The notes under the pieces: model-generated | The model's database searches: none | Told to the model about the DNA's origin: nothing | The model's input: only the letters and a program-made list of their open reading frames with translations | Origin: Rhizomys pruinosus | Lineage: Eukaryota; Chordata; Mammalia; Rodentia; Spalacidae | Direction of reading: 5' to 3' | DNA: 64,000 nucleotides | NCBI GenBank assembly: GCA_009823505.1 | Contig: VZQC01004693.1 | Coordinates: 4,056,556-4,120,555, forward strand | Part shown: positions 10,883-22,867 of the stretch, piece after piece | How positions within the stretch are numbered: position 1 is the first letter of the stretch | Layout of the letters: each line of letters starts with the position of its first letter | Position numbers and translations under genes: made by a program

Positions 10883-13800
10883 AGACAATTCTCCAGGACC
10901 ACAAGTCACAGACTAACCCCAGTACACTCATAGTAGGGGACTTCAATACCCCACTAAGCCCTTTGGATGGGTCAACAGGACAAAGAATAAACAGAGAGAC
11001 ATCTGAACCGAATGATATGATACACAAAATGGACCTCACAGATATCTAACCAAACATTCCACCATAATACCAGAGAATACACTTTCTACTCAGCACCCCA
11101 CAGAACATTCTCCAAAATAGACCACATACTGGGACACAGAAAAAAACCTCCACAAATACAAAAAGATTGAAATAATTTCATTTATTCTATCAGACCACAG
11201 TGCAATAAAGCTCAACATCAACACCAGGATAAGCCCTACTATCTACAAGAACATATGGAGACTAAACAACACACTCTTGAATGAATGGGTCAAAGAAGAG
11301 ATAAAGAAAGAAATAAAAGCATTCCTGGAAATGAATGACAGTGATAATACAACACAACAAAACGTATGGGATACCTTAAAAGCAATTCTAAGAGGGAAGT
11401 TTATAGCCCTGGTGCCTACATTAGAAAGAGCACAAGTGAATGATCTAACACTGCAGCTAAAAGCACTTGAGAGGCAACAACAGATGAACTCCGAATGCAA
11501 CAGACAGGAAGAAATAACAAAAATCAGAGCAGAAATCAATGAAATAGAAACAAAGAAAACAATACAAAAAATCAATCAATGAATCGAAAAGGTGGTTCTT
11601 TGAAAGAATAAACTCGATAGACCTCTAGCCCAGTTAACCAAAAAAATAAAACACAAAAAAAAAAAAAAAAAAAAAAAAAGGAACTCCACAAATCAATACA
11701 ATCCATGATGGAAAAGGGAAATATCACAACAGACAAAGAAAGATCCAGAAAATCAAATCATATGGGAATACTTCAAAACCATACTCTACAAGTGTTAAAA
11801 CCCAGAAGAAAATGGATGAATATCTGAAATCCTGGGATCCAAAGCTAACCAAGAAGAGACGGACAGTTAAACAGCCCATGATATATGAAGAAATTGAAGA
11901 TGTAAAAAAACCTCCCACTAAAAAAACCCAGGCCAGAATTCTATAAAACATTTTAAAAAGCCCTACAACCATTATTACCAAATTGTTAGAATGATACAAA
12001 CAGGGGAATTCTCCCAATTCCTTCTATGAAGCTCGTCACTCTATTACCAAACCAGACAAAGATACAACCAAAAGGAGAGCTAAGACCCATCTCCTATATG
12101 AACACAGATGCCAAAATTCTAAAACAGGATACTGGCAAAACGCCTACAGACTCACCACATCAGAAGATCATCCATTATGACCAAGTTGGATTTCATACAT
12201 AATGCAGGGATGGTTCAACATACGAAAATCAATAAACATCATCGTGCATATAAATGCTGAAAGACAAAAAACCACACCATCATCTCAATTGACAGAGAAA
12301 AAGCCTTTGACAAAATCCAGCATCCATTCATGCTTAAAGTCCTAGGGGGAGGATTGGATTGGAGGATCATTCCTCAATGTAATCAAGCCATATACAGGAA
12401 AACCACAGCCAATATCATCCTAAATGGGGAAATGACCGAAACATTCCCCTTCAAGGTAGGAAACTTGGCAAGGCTGCCCTCTCACCACTCCTCTTCCATA
12501 TAGTGATTGAAAAACTTGCTAGAGCAATAAGGCAAGAAAAGGAAAATAAGGAGTACTAATTAGAAAAGGGAAGTCAAGCTATCCCTATTTGCTGATGATA
12601 TGATTGTTTACTTAAGGAATGCTAAAAACTCCACCAAAAAACCCTAGAGAAACGATTAACACTTCGCAAAGTGGCCAGGATACAAATTAACCTAAAAAAA
12701 AATCAGTAGCCTTCTTTTACACCAACAAAAGCAACTGAAGAAGGAATTCGGAGACCTTCCCACTCACAATACCTCAAAAACAATAAACATACCTAGGAAT
12801 AAACCTAACCAAGACACCAAAGATCTTTACAACAAAATTTTTAAAAATTCCCTTAGAGAAAGAAATTGAAGATGACAACAGAATATGGAAAAACCTCCCA
12901 TGCTCATGGATTGGGAAAATTACATAAGTAAAAATGTCCATTCTATCCAAAATCTTGTACCGATTTCCCACAATCCCAATTAAAATCCCCAAAGACTTCT
13001 TTCACAGGCTTGGAGAAAAAAAGTCTTAGTTTCCTTTGGAAAAAACAAAAGACCCAAATAGCCAAAACAACCCTGAGCAAAAAGGCAACACAGGGGGATT
13101 CTTTACCAGACTTCAAACTATATTAAGGGTCTAGTCATAAAAACAGCCTGTTAAAATAAAAAAAAACAGCCCTGGTATGGCACAAAAACAGGACCAAATG
13201 GATCAAAATGAAGATCCACATACAATTTCAGCCATCTCATATTTGACAAGGGGGCACAGAAGACACAATGGAGAAAAGACAGCATTTTCAGCAAGTGGTG
13301 CTGGCAAAACTGGATCACTATTGTATAAAAATGAAATTAAAACCCCTACCTCTTCACCCTGTCAAAAGTCAACTCCAATGGATTAAAGATCTCACGTAAA
13401 CCCAAAACTCTGAAGGTGATAGAAGAAAAAGTTGGAGCAGACTAACAAGACATAGGCGTAGGAAAAGACTTCCTAAATCAGACGCGCTGTGCAAGAATTA
13501 AGGTCGACAATTGACAACTGGGACCTCATAAACTCAAAGCTTCTGTACATCAAAAGAAACAATCAAGAAAGTGAAGAGGAAATCCCACAGAGTGGGAGGG
13601 GAAACCTTCACTGCAGATACATCTGACAAAGCATTGATTTCCAGAATATATAAACTACTCAAAAAACAAAGAAAAAAGAAAAAAAGACCCACTCAATAGA
13701 TGGAGCAAAGAACTGAACAGAGACTTCAAAGTGAGGAATTAGAGTGGCTGAGAAAACACAGAAGTGTCAACATCACACTCATTAGGGAATGCAAATCAAA

Positions 13801-14300
13801 CCACTTTAAGATATTACCTTACTCCAATAAGACTGGCTAGGATCAAGAAACAAATGATACCAAGTGCTGGAGAGGTTGGGGGAAACGAGGAACACTCATC
13901 CACTGCTGGTGGGATGTAAACTGTACAGCCACTATGGAAAGCGTGTGGAGAACCTTGGAGAATCTGGAATGAACTTGCCACTGACCTAACCATACCACTC
14001 CTGGGCATGTCCCACAAGACTCATCCCACGAGAGATACATGCACAGCCATGTTTATTTCAGCTCTCTTCCACAATAGCAAGGAGCTGGAACCCAACCCAA
14101 ATGCCCCTTAACTGACGAGTGGATAGAGAAAATGTGGTACATCTAACAAAGGAGTTCTAAGCAGCAGTAAAGAAAAGATGACATTATGAGCGTTGCAGGA
14201 AAATGGCTGGAGCTAAAGCTCATGCTTAGTGAAGTAACACAGTCCCAGAAAAACAAACGATGAATGCTATCCCTCATTTGGGATGTAGTGCCATTACCTA
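10865..14300 (+). pseudogene. L1 ORF2 remnant (endonuclease-reverse transcriptase)
   Basis: Sequence-level match to the better preserved ORF2 at 28.2-31.7 kb in this window. It begins in the C-terminal half of the endonuclease (ggggacttcaataccccact) and passes through the RT domain with an LFADD-type active-site core at 12585-12599. It then reaches the C-terminal segment (ccactgctggtgggatgtaaac at about 13898). There are many stops and single-base indels, often in A or C runs. ORF2p normally nicks target DNA and copies L1 RNA; this one is not translatable. Confidence 0.88.
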
Positions 14301-14549
14301 GTTGTAAGAGATTTCTTGTCCACGGCCCCTAGAGCTTTTGTCCAGTAGTGGGAGTGATGCATATTGGGAACAACACAACAACAGAAAGGGACTGCATCAA
14401 GAACTGACTGAAGCAGTGACTTCTGCTCAAACAGTCAACTCCACATGGAGAATTAACTGAGAAAGACTAGAAAGCGATGAAAAGCATGTCTGGCAGAATG
14501 CATGAGCTTTGGTGGGGTGGGGGGATAGGGTGGGGGACACGGGTCTAGA

Positions 14550-14680
14550 TTTAAATTAAAATTAAATTTAAAATAAAAAATTAAAATTAAATTAAAATTA
14601 AATATTAAAAATTAAATATTAAAAATTAATTAAAATTAAAATTAAAAATTAAAAAAAATAAAATATAAGCATCCAAAAAA
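14550..14680 (+). repeat. AT-rich (TTAAAATTAAA)n tail of L1
   Basis: About 130 bases of ttaaa/attaaa units immediately after the L1 3'UTR. Probably a degenerated and expanded poly(A) tail. Confidence 0.85.
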
Positions 14681-14693
14681 AACTCAGTCACTT

Positions 14694-14953
14694 CTGTAAT
14701 GGGGAATTTTTTTTTTCTATGTGTATGAATGTACTGTCTGCATGCAGGTCTGTGCACCCGTGTCGTGCAATGCCGCGGAGGTCAGAAGAGGGTGTCGGCT
14801 TTCCCTGGAACTGGAGTTTTCCTGGAATTGGTGTTACGGACGTTTCTCAGCCACCATGTGGGTGCTGGGGATCGAACCCGGGTCCTCTGAAAGAGCGGTC
14901 GGTGCTCTTAACCGCTAGGCCATCCCTCCAGCCCTGGAATGGGGAATTTTTCA
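14694..14953 (-). mobile_element. B2 SINE, young type, with target duplication
   Basis: Antisense B2 flanked on both sides by aatggggaattttt (around 14698 and 14939). It has the 17-bp internal duplication and a well-preserved head (cgctaggccatccctccagcc). Frames at 14719-14997 are SINE shadows. Confidence 0.95.
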
Positions 14954-15344
14954 CCAATCCTCTGTTTCCTTCTATTTCCAGAAGTGTTTGTTCCTAAGTC
15001 CTGAGCACAGTATAAGTTGAATTGCCATCAATATTTCTCCACTATTGATTTAAGGTTCAGCATTCTCAAGTCTTGGAATCTATTAACCATTTGGCCATCT
15101 GCCTTACAGCTTCCAAGATTTAATCCTGTTGGCAATTCATCAATTCTTTTTGTCTTGCTGAAGGAATGCTTTAAAAGAAAATCATCTTTGGACTTGGTGA
15201 AAATGAATGGAGATAAACACATACATCAACCCAGCATCTTTAACTCAAACCCTCAGTTGTTCTTTAAAGCCATTTGGTTAAGCACCTTACTCTCGTATCT
15301 TTAGCATACCTGTTAGAATTCCCCCAAAGTGTAACAGCCTTGAA

Positions 15345-15387
<43 letters not shown>

Positions 15388-16164
15388 CAGCCAATGAGCA
15401 CTGGGTTCTTAACTTTCCTAGAACTTATATGAAAATCAGTTTTATATGTCATAGTGCCCTTAGACCAGACTCCTGTACCAGCTACCTAGGTTAAGGTTTT
15501 CTGAAACTTGGGAATTGGCTTCTTAGACAATTTCTGTAACACTTTTAGGTGTTAATTGGCCTGAGTTAAGGAACATACAGATTGCTACTAAAGATCATTT
15601 CCAGGTGTGCCCTTGAAAGTGCTTTGAAAGCAGTTATTTGCATAAGTAGATTGAGTAAAGCAAAGCCATCCTCACTGGTGCAATCGGCATCATGCAGTCT
15701 ACTCGGAGGCCCAGATAAAGCGAAGAGGTGGTGAAAAGAACATTATTTTCTTCTTCTGGAACTGAAATGTGCATCACCCTTTGTCTTCAGACGTCAGCCT
15801 TCCCCTAATTTCCAAGTCTTTGGATTAGAATAATTATGGTTTCTTATATGGAACTTGTTTTGTTCTCTGAAGAATCCTGATTAATATAATTTCTACAATC
15901 AAGAAAGCAGCAGCAGGACACCCAAGGTCTAACGAAGACCAGTGTGAGTCCTGGTTCTTGCCTTCCCTTTCAGACACTCTCATCATTTGTCTCTCATGTG
16001 GAGGGGGTCAGGCGCGGTGAGGAGCTCTGGCCCTCTCATTGGTGGGGCGAGTTGCCATCCTGGTTCCAGTGCCATTTCCTGCTCAGCTGGTCCTTTCTGT
16101 AGGCTGAAGCAGCTTTCTTTCCCACAGTCATGAGAGATCTGCTAAAAAGAATAAAACCAATGTG
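14954..16164. other. No gene; (GAT)n inside
   Basis: AT-rich sequence. The 95-codon frame at 15017-15304 has no domain I recognise and no splice context worth claiming. The microsatellite at 15345-15387 is listed separately. Confidence 0.4.
15345..15387. repeat. (GAT)n microsatellite
   Basis: Fourteen uninterrupted trinucleotide units. It gives a poly-histidine frame on the minus strand, which is an artefact. Confidence 0.97.
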
Positions 16165-16405
16165 ATTTTTAAAATTTTTTATTTATTATTTTGATTTTAT
16201 ATGTATGAGTGTATGTAAGTATAGGTATGCCTGCATGTAAGTGCATCAGGTCATGCAATTCTCATGGAGGCCAGAAGAGGGGATCAGATTCCCATGGAAC
16301 TAGAGGGACAGATGGTCACTAGCTACCATGTGGATGCTGGGAATCGAATCTGGGTCCTCGTCAAGAGCAGTCAGTGCTCTTAACCATTGAGTCATCTCTC
16401 CAGCC
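16165..16405 (-). mobile_element. B2 SINE (older type)
   Basis: Antisense B2 with tail at left, ggccagaagaggggatcag, gatgctgggaatcgaatctgg and the head gagtcatctctccagcc. No 17-bp duplication. Confidence 0.92.
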
Positions 16406-18880
16406 AACCCCAACATGATGATTTTAGGTGACCTCAGGCAGAGGATGAAGAGTCTTGACATATACTGACTAAGCAATTCACAAATATGTAAATTCCTTTC
16501 CTCCATCATTGTTAAATCCTCATTGATACATCATTGTACCTCTAATAGGTCTGTGAAGTTCCTATATCCTGGGTCTGAGTAGGAGCCTTCTCAAATGTGT
16601 CTCATCCAGAGTATATAGACAAGCAAAAGAATTTATAATCAAATGAATTTTGTGGCAGGAACATAGAACATCTCCCCTTGAATACCTTAGGTTGAAATCA
16701 TTGTCTTCCTAGATGATGATCTCAGTATCAATAATACCTTTAACTGTACACACTGCTACCAGCTGGAAGACAAGTAAAGGGCCCTCAGGCAAGGAAAGAA
16801 AAGTAGTTTCTATAGAGGCAGGGTCATACTGATTTTAGCTGCATATGAACACTGAGAATCCTGCTCTCCACTCATCAATGTAGAATTTGAATATCAATCT
16901 GTATTATTTCATTTAACTTTGGTCCTATATTCTTATTGTGCTGGTATACTGAAAATCAACTAGATGTAATAATTTGCTCAAAATTTTAAGCTAGGAAGTA
17001 AATAATAGAACAAACAGGGTGTTACCCAAGAGCTGTGTGATGCTAGAATTTTCTTTATTACTACATGTAATTGCATGCTACCATCTTTAGGCCAGGAAAA
17101 GACTGATCTTTGGATTAGATTCTCCTCTGTACCCAAGAATCCATTGCCATCTTTTGGTATTCATCATCCCAATTAATTAGTAAGCTTGTTGTATTATACT
17201 TGCATTATAAATGTATACTGCCATATAGCTCCAGGCTCTGCAAGAGACTTTATAGAAGTAAGAGAATAAAGTAATGGTTACTAGGGCTGGCAAGGGTAAG
17301 GGAAAACGTGTGGGTAGGAAGAGCTTGCTTAATGGAAAGAATAGTTCTCACATCCTCTGGCCACTGACTATAATGGGCAAATACTTATTACATATTTTAA
17401 AATAGCTAAAAGAGGTGGATTTGAATGTTCTTATCACAAAGAAATTGCAAGGCTTGAAGTGACAGATATACAAACACCCTGACTTGAACATGGAGCATTG
17501 TAGATGCATATCAAAAGATCTCATTACCTTTCTATTAAAGATAAGTTAAAATGAAAAAAATAGAGTATTGGTTCCAAAGATTAGAATGATATAATCATCG
17601 TGCATTCATTGACTCTTTTCATAAAGAAAATATAGAATTGAACATTAAAATCTCTACCAATGCAATGCCAACTATTAATTGTGAATCTCTTTAAAAAATA
17701 CAGGAAATTAAATTGTAAATTAAACCATCCTATTAAGTGACAATTATTTTGCACAAAATGTATGTACAAGCTTAATATATAGTCTAAAACATAATCTAAC
17801 AAAGGTAAGGGTGAGAGAAAAATTTGAAAAGTGTTTGTAGTGTATAGTCACTGAACATGTACATATGTAAAAACACAGCAACAGATGTGTAATGGCTGCT
17901 CATTATCTGTGTCAGAGGGATAGTCTGTTTTTGAAATTATTTATAACTTGCTTCATGATTAGGTCCAATATTTTTTCTTTTGGGCAAATAATACATTCAT
18001 GGACATCTTATACAAATGAATGTTATCTTCCATAACAGCACTCACATATCAGATTATCAAAATACCTTACATTTTAATGTGAAAATCAGAGATATTCATG
18101 AAGGTCCTTTTACACATGTTTCCATGTGTAAAAAACATCTGTCAAATTCTTACTATTCCCCAGACACTACTCTATGTGTTGTAACTCATTTTACCTTGGC
18201 AACTTCCTTAATAGATAATATTCTCATCTTTATTTTACGAAGCTCTGAAAAGGCTTTAATGTGTTCAACTATCAAACGGCATTATCAAGATTCAAACAAC
18301 AGTCTGCTGACTCCAGACTCAATCACATTATATAAATTCATAAAACAAAAGATGGACTTTTTCAGATATGTATATTATATTATGAGAACATTGTTACCTA
18401 GAAGAAACACTTTCTGAACAACAATATTGTCCATCATGATAAATTTATTTAAATTATCAAAAGAAGATGGCATAATGTCATTATATCCCCAAAGTGAGTG
18501 AGCAGGGACTTCGGCTCTCCACAATTCCTTTGGAACCTAGACCTCATTTTGATCTGGCAGCAGAAGAAAGGATGTCAAATTGGCACATCAGTTCTGTAAA
18601 AATGCCTCAGCACAGAACCTAATATTTTACTTCCACATATTTTCCTGAGTGGAAATAGTTATTGATCTCACCTAATAATAAAGCTATTGGGAAGTATATA
18701 CAAAGGTCAGAGAACATATTAGAAAAGGCAACTAAATCCAAAAAGGAATAAAAATATTACAAGGGACATTTAGTTATTGTAACTGTGCGTGGTACAAACT
18801 CTTAGATATCAGAAATTTAGGATATGTGGTGTGTCCAAACTGCAACAAAATTTTGCTGGTAAGTCTCAGGACCTCAGAGA

Positions 18881-18919
<39 letters not shown>

Positions 18920-19221
18920 AAAGCTGAGATTGAAGACAAGGGTGACTAATGAATATTTGGCAGCCCATTCCAAGGGTGCCAACCATCCTCAGTTCTTATT
19001 TTCAGTAACACCAGGCTCAATCTCTCAGAGATAAGCTAAAAATATCCCACTAACAAGAGTGATGTTTGTATCAGATTGCCACTTTTACTTCATATTCAGA
19101 ATGTCAAAGGTAGGGCATTCTTCTTATCTTGGTTGACATACGCTACCTGTATGTATGGGAAAAAAATCACAGGAAGTCTAGCATGATAAGAGTCAGAAAC
19201 ATAAATTACACATTTTGGGGG
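16406..19221. other. Long AT-rich stretch; (GAT)n only
   Basis: About 2.8 kb with no supported exon, SINE or LTR. The longest frame (18016-18417, 133 codons, +) has AT-driven composition (many Asn, Ile, Tyr and His codons), no recognisable domain and no splice or poly(A) context. I regard it as chance. (GAT)n lies at 18881-18919. Confidence 0.45.
18881..18919. repeat. (GAT)n microsatellite
   Basis: Thirteen uninterrupted units, the second such tract within 4 kb. It creates poly-Met and poly-His frames. Confidence 0.97.
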
Positions 19222-19364
19222 GGTCTTGTTGAGACAGGGTCTCCCTGTAGCCCCAACTGTCCTAGAACTCACTATGTAGACCAGGCTGGCCTTGAACTCA
19301 CAGAGATCTGCCTGCTTCTGCCTCCCAGGTGCTGGGATTACAGGCATGCAGCATCATGCCTGGC
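19222..19364 (-). mobile_element. B1 SINE
   Basis: Antisense B1 with all landmarks: gagacagggtctccctgtag, ctatgtagaccaggctggcc, gtgctgggattacaggcatg and a catgcctggc end. Confidence 0.95.
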
Positions 19365-19964
19365 AAGTTAGACAATTTTAATTATCATTGATGTGAAGCT
19401 AGGAAAGTCCAGAGCTACTGAATTACAAAGACAGGTGAGAGAACTGGAAAAGATGACTTCCTGGATTCAGCCAAGCTCACCGCACGTGTTCTGATATTAT
19501 TTCAGTTAGCACACAAAACAAAGAACATACTAGAATAAAGATGGATGAAGGAACAATTCAGTGCTGTGTTTCAGTACTTCCCTGTGCCCAGAAGATGCAC
19601 ACCAGCCAAGGAGTGAAGAGTTTTCTAGGTTGGAGAAATCCACAACTTTGAGTTCTCTTCCTTCATATGGTTTGAGCCTGGGAAATGCTGGTTTCCCAGG
19701 CTCAAACCATATGAAAGAAGATAAGAAAGCCAGCCCTCTCATGAGGACCTAACATTTGTGCTCTAGGCTCATTTCTTTTCATAATGGTGAAATAAAAATG
19801 ACATAAACTTTGTCATTTTAACCATCAACAATATATTTCAGTGACATTAAATACATTCATATTGTATAACCATTACCATTATCCATCTCCAAAACATGTT
19901 CATTATCCCAGACTGAATGTCTATAACCTTGAGACCATAATCAATTTTTAAATTTTATATTGTA
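19365..19964. other. Non-repeat stretch containing a strong hairpin
   Basis: No repeat family recognised. Contains the 24-bp perfect inverted repeat at 19662-19715, listed separately. Confidence 0.5.
19662..19715. repeat. 24-bp perfect hairpin (possible pre-miRNA-like or template-switch palindrome)
   Basis: The left arm (19662-19685) and right arm (19692-19715) are exact reverse complements, separated by the six bases tgctgg. Beyond the perfect stem, six more positions (19656-19661 with 19716-19721) pair with a single mismatch. This is far longer than chance expects. The stem length (about 30 bp) is close to that of a short pre-miRNA, but perfect pairing and the absence of a repeat family also fit a recent template-switch mutation. 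Confidence 0.85.
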
Positions 19965-20103
19965 TCAGGCATGGTGGTACACGCCTGCAATTCCAGCACT
20001 TGGGAGGCAGAGGCAGGTAGATCTCTGTAAGCTCAAGGCCAACCTGGTCTACATAGTTATAGGCCAGCTGGGACTATAGGGAGACCCTGTAAAAAAAAAG
20101 ACC
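19965..20103 (+). mobile_element. B1 SINE
   Basis: Sense B1: caggcatggtggtacacgcc, gagttgtag-type middle (gtctacatagttatagg) and ggactatagggagaccctgt, followed by a short A tail. A few bases are missing at the tgagttcc position. Confidence 0.92.
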
Positions 20104-20317
20104 AAAAATGTAACAATAAATGAAATTTATATTGTTATAAATAATTATTTGTCTAAAAGTTGCATATATTTTGTATTACCTTGTGATTTGGGGGTACATG
20201 TGTACACTGTATAATTTTTAAGTTGTTTTAAATATATCTTTTTAAAAACATTTACCATTTCTTTATGATGAAAATATCCACATCCTTTTATTCTAGCTTT
20301 CTAAAATGTAGTATAAA
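20104..20317. other. AT-rich, no feature
   Basis: Nothing supported. Confidence 0.4.
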
Positions 20318-20405
20318 CTGAGCAAGGTGGGGTTTGCCTATAATCCTAGCACTTGGGAGGTGGAGCCAAGGGTTCAAGGTACTCATTGGCTATACAGCAA
20401 GTTTC
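20318..20405 (+). mobile_element. B1-related fragment, interrupted by a retrocopy
   Basis: gagcaaggtggggtttgcctataatcc, then cacttgggaggtggagcc and ggctatacagcaagtttca resemble the left part of B1 or a B4/ID-type SINE. A small poly(A) insertion splits it at 20406. Confidence 0.6.
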
Positions 20406-20503
20406 ATTCATTGTAAATAGTCTAATGAGAGTTGAATGCCATTTTGTAACTGAGAAAATACATCCACAGTCCTCCCTTAAAAAAAAAAAAACAGCAAGTT
20501 TCA
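20394..20503 (+). mobile_element. Tiny poly(A) retrocopy with 13-bp target duplication
   Basis: The sequence acagcaagtttca occurs exactly at 20394-20406 and 20491-20503. Between the copies lie 72 bases of non-SINE sequence (20407-20478) followed by A12. That is the hallmark of an L1-driven insertion of a 5'-truncated RNA. I could not identify the source RNA; no AATAAA is seen before the A-tail. Confidence 0.85.
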
Positions 20504-21061
20504 AACTAAACTAAATTTATCTCAGAAGATGAACAATGTCTCTTTAATAATTCATGGTAAATATATGGAAACTCGTTTGTGATCTACTAATATTTTTTAC
20601 ACAGGGTACAAAACTAGTTTTCATGTTTTGGTTAGTTTTGAGGTTCAGGAAGAATGGATGGCACTGACAGGATGGAGTTTACTGGGAAGAGATAAGAAGT
20701 ATGCTTTCTCATATTTCACTTCTCTACAGAAGAGACATTAGAGGACTCTGATTTAAAGTGAAGGCAAAAGCTGTGGACCTGCTGCTGACTGATGATGGAG
20801 CTAGGGGTGTGGGGTGGAGTACTGGGCCTCAGGGTAGAGCTGCTTAAGGCCCCCTAGAAGTAAGGGGAGTGAAGGAGCCAGGTTTGGAGAGTGGCCACAC
20901 ACCAATTAGCTCTGAGTGCCAGGACATGCGGCTATGATTCCACAATGCGAGAATAAACTGTACACACATGGACACGGTGTCGCAATTAATGCCAGAAAAC
21001 CTGCAACATGAGAAGCTTCATTTGTTTGCGAGAGAACTACAGAAGCAAGTTTGGATAGAAG
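20504..21061. other. No gene or clear repeat seen
   Basis: Unassigned sequence with no supported feature. Confidence 0.4.
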
Positions 21062-21213
21062 GTCAGACTTAGCCGGGTATGGTAGTGGATGCCTTTAATC
21101 CTAGCACTTGGGAGGCAGAGGCAGGCAGATCTTTGTGAGTTCAAGGCTAGCCTGGTCTACAGAGTGAATTCCAGGACAGCTGGGGCTACAGGGAGACCCT
21201 GTCTCGAAAAGAC

Positions 21214-21244
<31 letters not shown>

Positions 21245-21253
21245 TCAGGCTTA
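21062..21253 (+). mobile_element. B1 SINE with long A tail and target duplication
   Basis: A near-consensus B1 (21072-21210, gccgggtatggtagtgg to ccctgtctcgaaaagac) followed by about 31 A. The flanks gtcagactta and gtcaggctta differ by one base. The pure tail and low divergence suggest a young copy. Confidence 0.96.
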
Positions 21254-21890
21254 AGGCCTCAGAGGTGGGCCTGGGTTTTCCAGTAAGAAAGCTCACCAGG
21301 CCTCTGGAGTGGCCTCAGGGTAGGGCTGAGGATGAAGGAAACAGGAGCAATTCACTGGCTCACATTGTCTGGAGGGTAGCATTTATATAGGAGTGTGGTG
21401 GGGGTGGAGGGGAGGGCAGTGGGAAGGCAGAGCCCTGTTCTGGCTCCACCACAGTCCCAGAACCAGCTTCACGGTGATAAGACCAGTGGTACCCCATACT
21501 TGCTGAATGGCATCAAAGAAAGGGTAGAGTATTTAGGGCAGTAGTGGCAGCACAGCATGTGAGGTGGCCCCGGTCCACTCTGTGGTGCAGAGTGAAAGAG
21601 GCCCAGATCTCTGAAAATGTGGGGATGGGAGCAGCCCCAAGTCGTCACCCAGGACCCTGGTGATCAAATGCGCTGCAGCTGCAGGGTGGATGACGGTGGG
21701 ATTTGGTGTTGCTGTTGGTTTGTTCTTGCTCATCTTTTATTTATTTATTTAAAGATTTTTTCAGATCTGCATGCACGTCCATGTTTTCTATGTCAACTTT
21801 CAAAGATCAAATAAGATATGGCTAACTCAATCCATTGAGTACAACACAGTAGTAGTCTTATTCCATTGCTGTATAATTAATAACCATATT
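21254..21890. other. GC-richer non-repeat stretch, unassigned
   Basis: The segment at 21290-21730 is noticeably richer in G+C than its surroundings and carries a 66-codon minus frame (21533-21733, MSKNKP start). I do not recognise it. It could be a decayed retrocopy or an old exon; a protein search would decide. Confidence 0.35.
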
Positions 21891-21892
21891 TT

Positions 21893-22126
21893 TAGTCTTT
21901 AAGAGTTCTCCACACTGCTTTCCATAGGGGTTGCATGAGTTTGCAATTTCACCAGCAGGGAATGAGCGTTCCCCTTTCCCCACAACCTCTCCAGCATTTG
22001 GTATCATTTGTTTTCTTGATCATAGCCAGTCTTACAGGTGTAAGATGAAACCCTAAAGTGGTTTTACATTTCCTTAATTACTAACAATGTTGAACACACC
22101 CCCCTATGAGGTTTTATGCCCTCTTC
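21893..22126 (-). mobile_element. L1 ORF2 C-terminal fragment
   Basis: Antisense match to the ORF2 C-terminal segment also present at 31.2 kb and 54.8 kb: gttctccacactgctttcc, caccagcagggaatg, ccacaacctctccagcattt and cttgatcatagccagtc. It lies just beyond the 3' end of the next L1, so it is a separate insertion. Confidence 0.85.
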
Positions 22127-22129
22127 TTT

Positions 22130-22866
22130 ATAAAAAAATTTTAATTGAGCTTTTGTGTATTTCGTACAGCCTTTCCCAATCAAATTTACACCCGTTTCCC
22201 CATCCATGGCCCCCCACCAAAGTTCATGCATTCTGCCATACATGTTAAGTCCTGTCTTGCAACTTTTTCCTTAGTCTTTTTTAACTTTTTCGATGCAGAA
22301 GTTTACTGTTTTGGTCAGTTCTTTGAACAAGTCTTTTGTTGTTCCCTTTAATTTTACATTACTTCAAAATATGCATAAATACACTCCACATACATACCAA
22401 AAAGACTGCTAGGATCCATAAATGAGGGATCCATACGTTGTTTGTTTTTCTGGGACTGTGTTACTTCACTTAGCATAATGGCTTCAAATTCCATCCATTT
22501 ACCTGCAAAGTACATGATGTCATCTTTCTTTACCGCTGCATAGAATTCCATTGTGTACATGTATCACATTTTCTCTATCCACTTGTCAGTTGAAGGACAC
22601 TTGGGTTGCTTCCAGCTCTTTGCTCTTTACCACATCTTTTGATTGGGTCATTTGTTCTTTTGATCCTGTTTTTTGAGTAATTTATACAATCTGGATGTTA
22701 GTCCTCTGTCAGATGTGTCACTGGTGAAGGTTTCCTCCCACCCTGTGTGTTTCCCCTTCACTTCTTTGATTGTTTCTTTCCCTGTACGGAAGATTTTTCA
22801 TTTCATGAGGTCCCATTTATCAGTTGTTAATCTTATTTCCTGCACAACTGCTGTCTTATTCCTGAG
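22130..22866 (-). mobile_element. L1 3' part (ORF2 C-terminus and 3'UTR)
   Basis: Read on the minus strand: ORF2 C-terminal sequence (gtgggaggaaaccttcacc near 22740), then a join at about 22625 that skips the segment containing the ctggtgggaatgtaaac motif. The sequence resumes at aagagctggaagcaaccc and runs into a 3'UTR with a G-rich stretch (near 22210). The L1 continues upstream at 23165-23670 beyond an inserted B1. Confidence 0.88.
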
Positions 22867-22867
22867 C

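Larger units (their letters stand above)
10180..14690 (+). mobile_element. L1 (LINE-1), 5'-complete with internal deletion, dead
   Basis: Reads in order: 5'UTR with two 175-bp monomer units (shared motif at 10182 and 10357), ORF1 start, an abrupt jump at about 10860 into the ORF2 endonuclease region, ORF2 with many stops and frameshifts, a 3'UTR with a G-rich tract (about 14512-14540) and an AT-rich tail (14550-14680). The reverse transcriptase FADD core is still readable at 12588-12599. The internal deletion removes most of ORF1, the inter-ORF spacer and the start of ORF2. Only short frames survive, for example 11277-11582, so no function is expected. Confidence 0.93.

Noticed and set aside
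15264..15452. Poly-His and poly-Met frames at 15.3 and 18.9 kb
   Set aside because: They are translations of (GAT)n microsatellites.
18016..18417. 133-codon frame in unique DNA
   Set aside because: AT-driven composition, no domain, no splice sites or poly(A) signal in a plausible position. Kept only as a remark.
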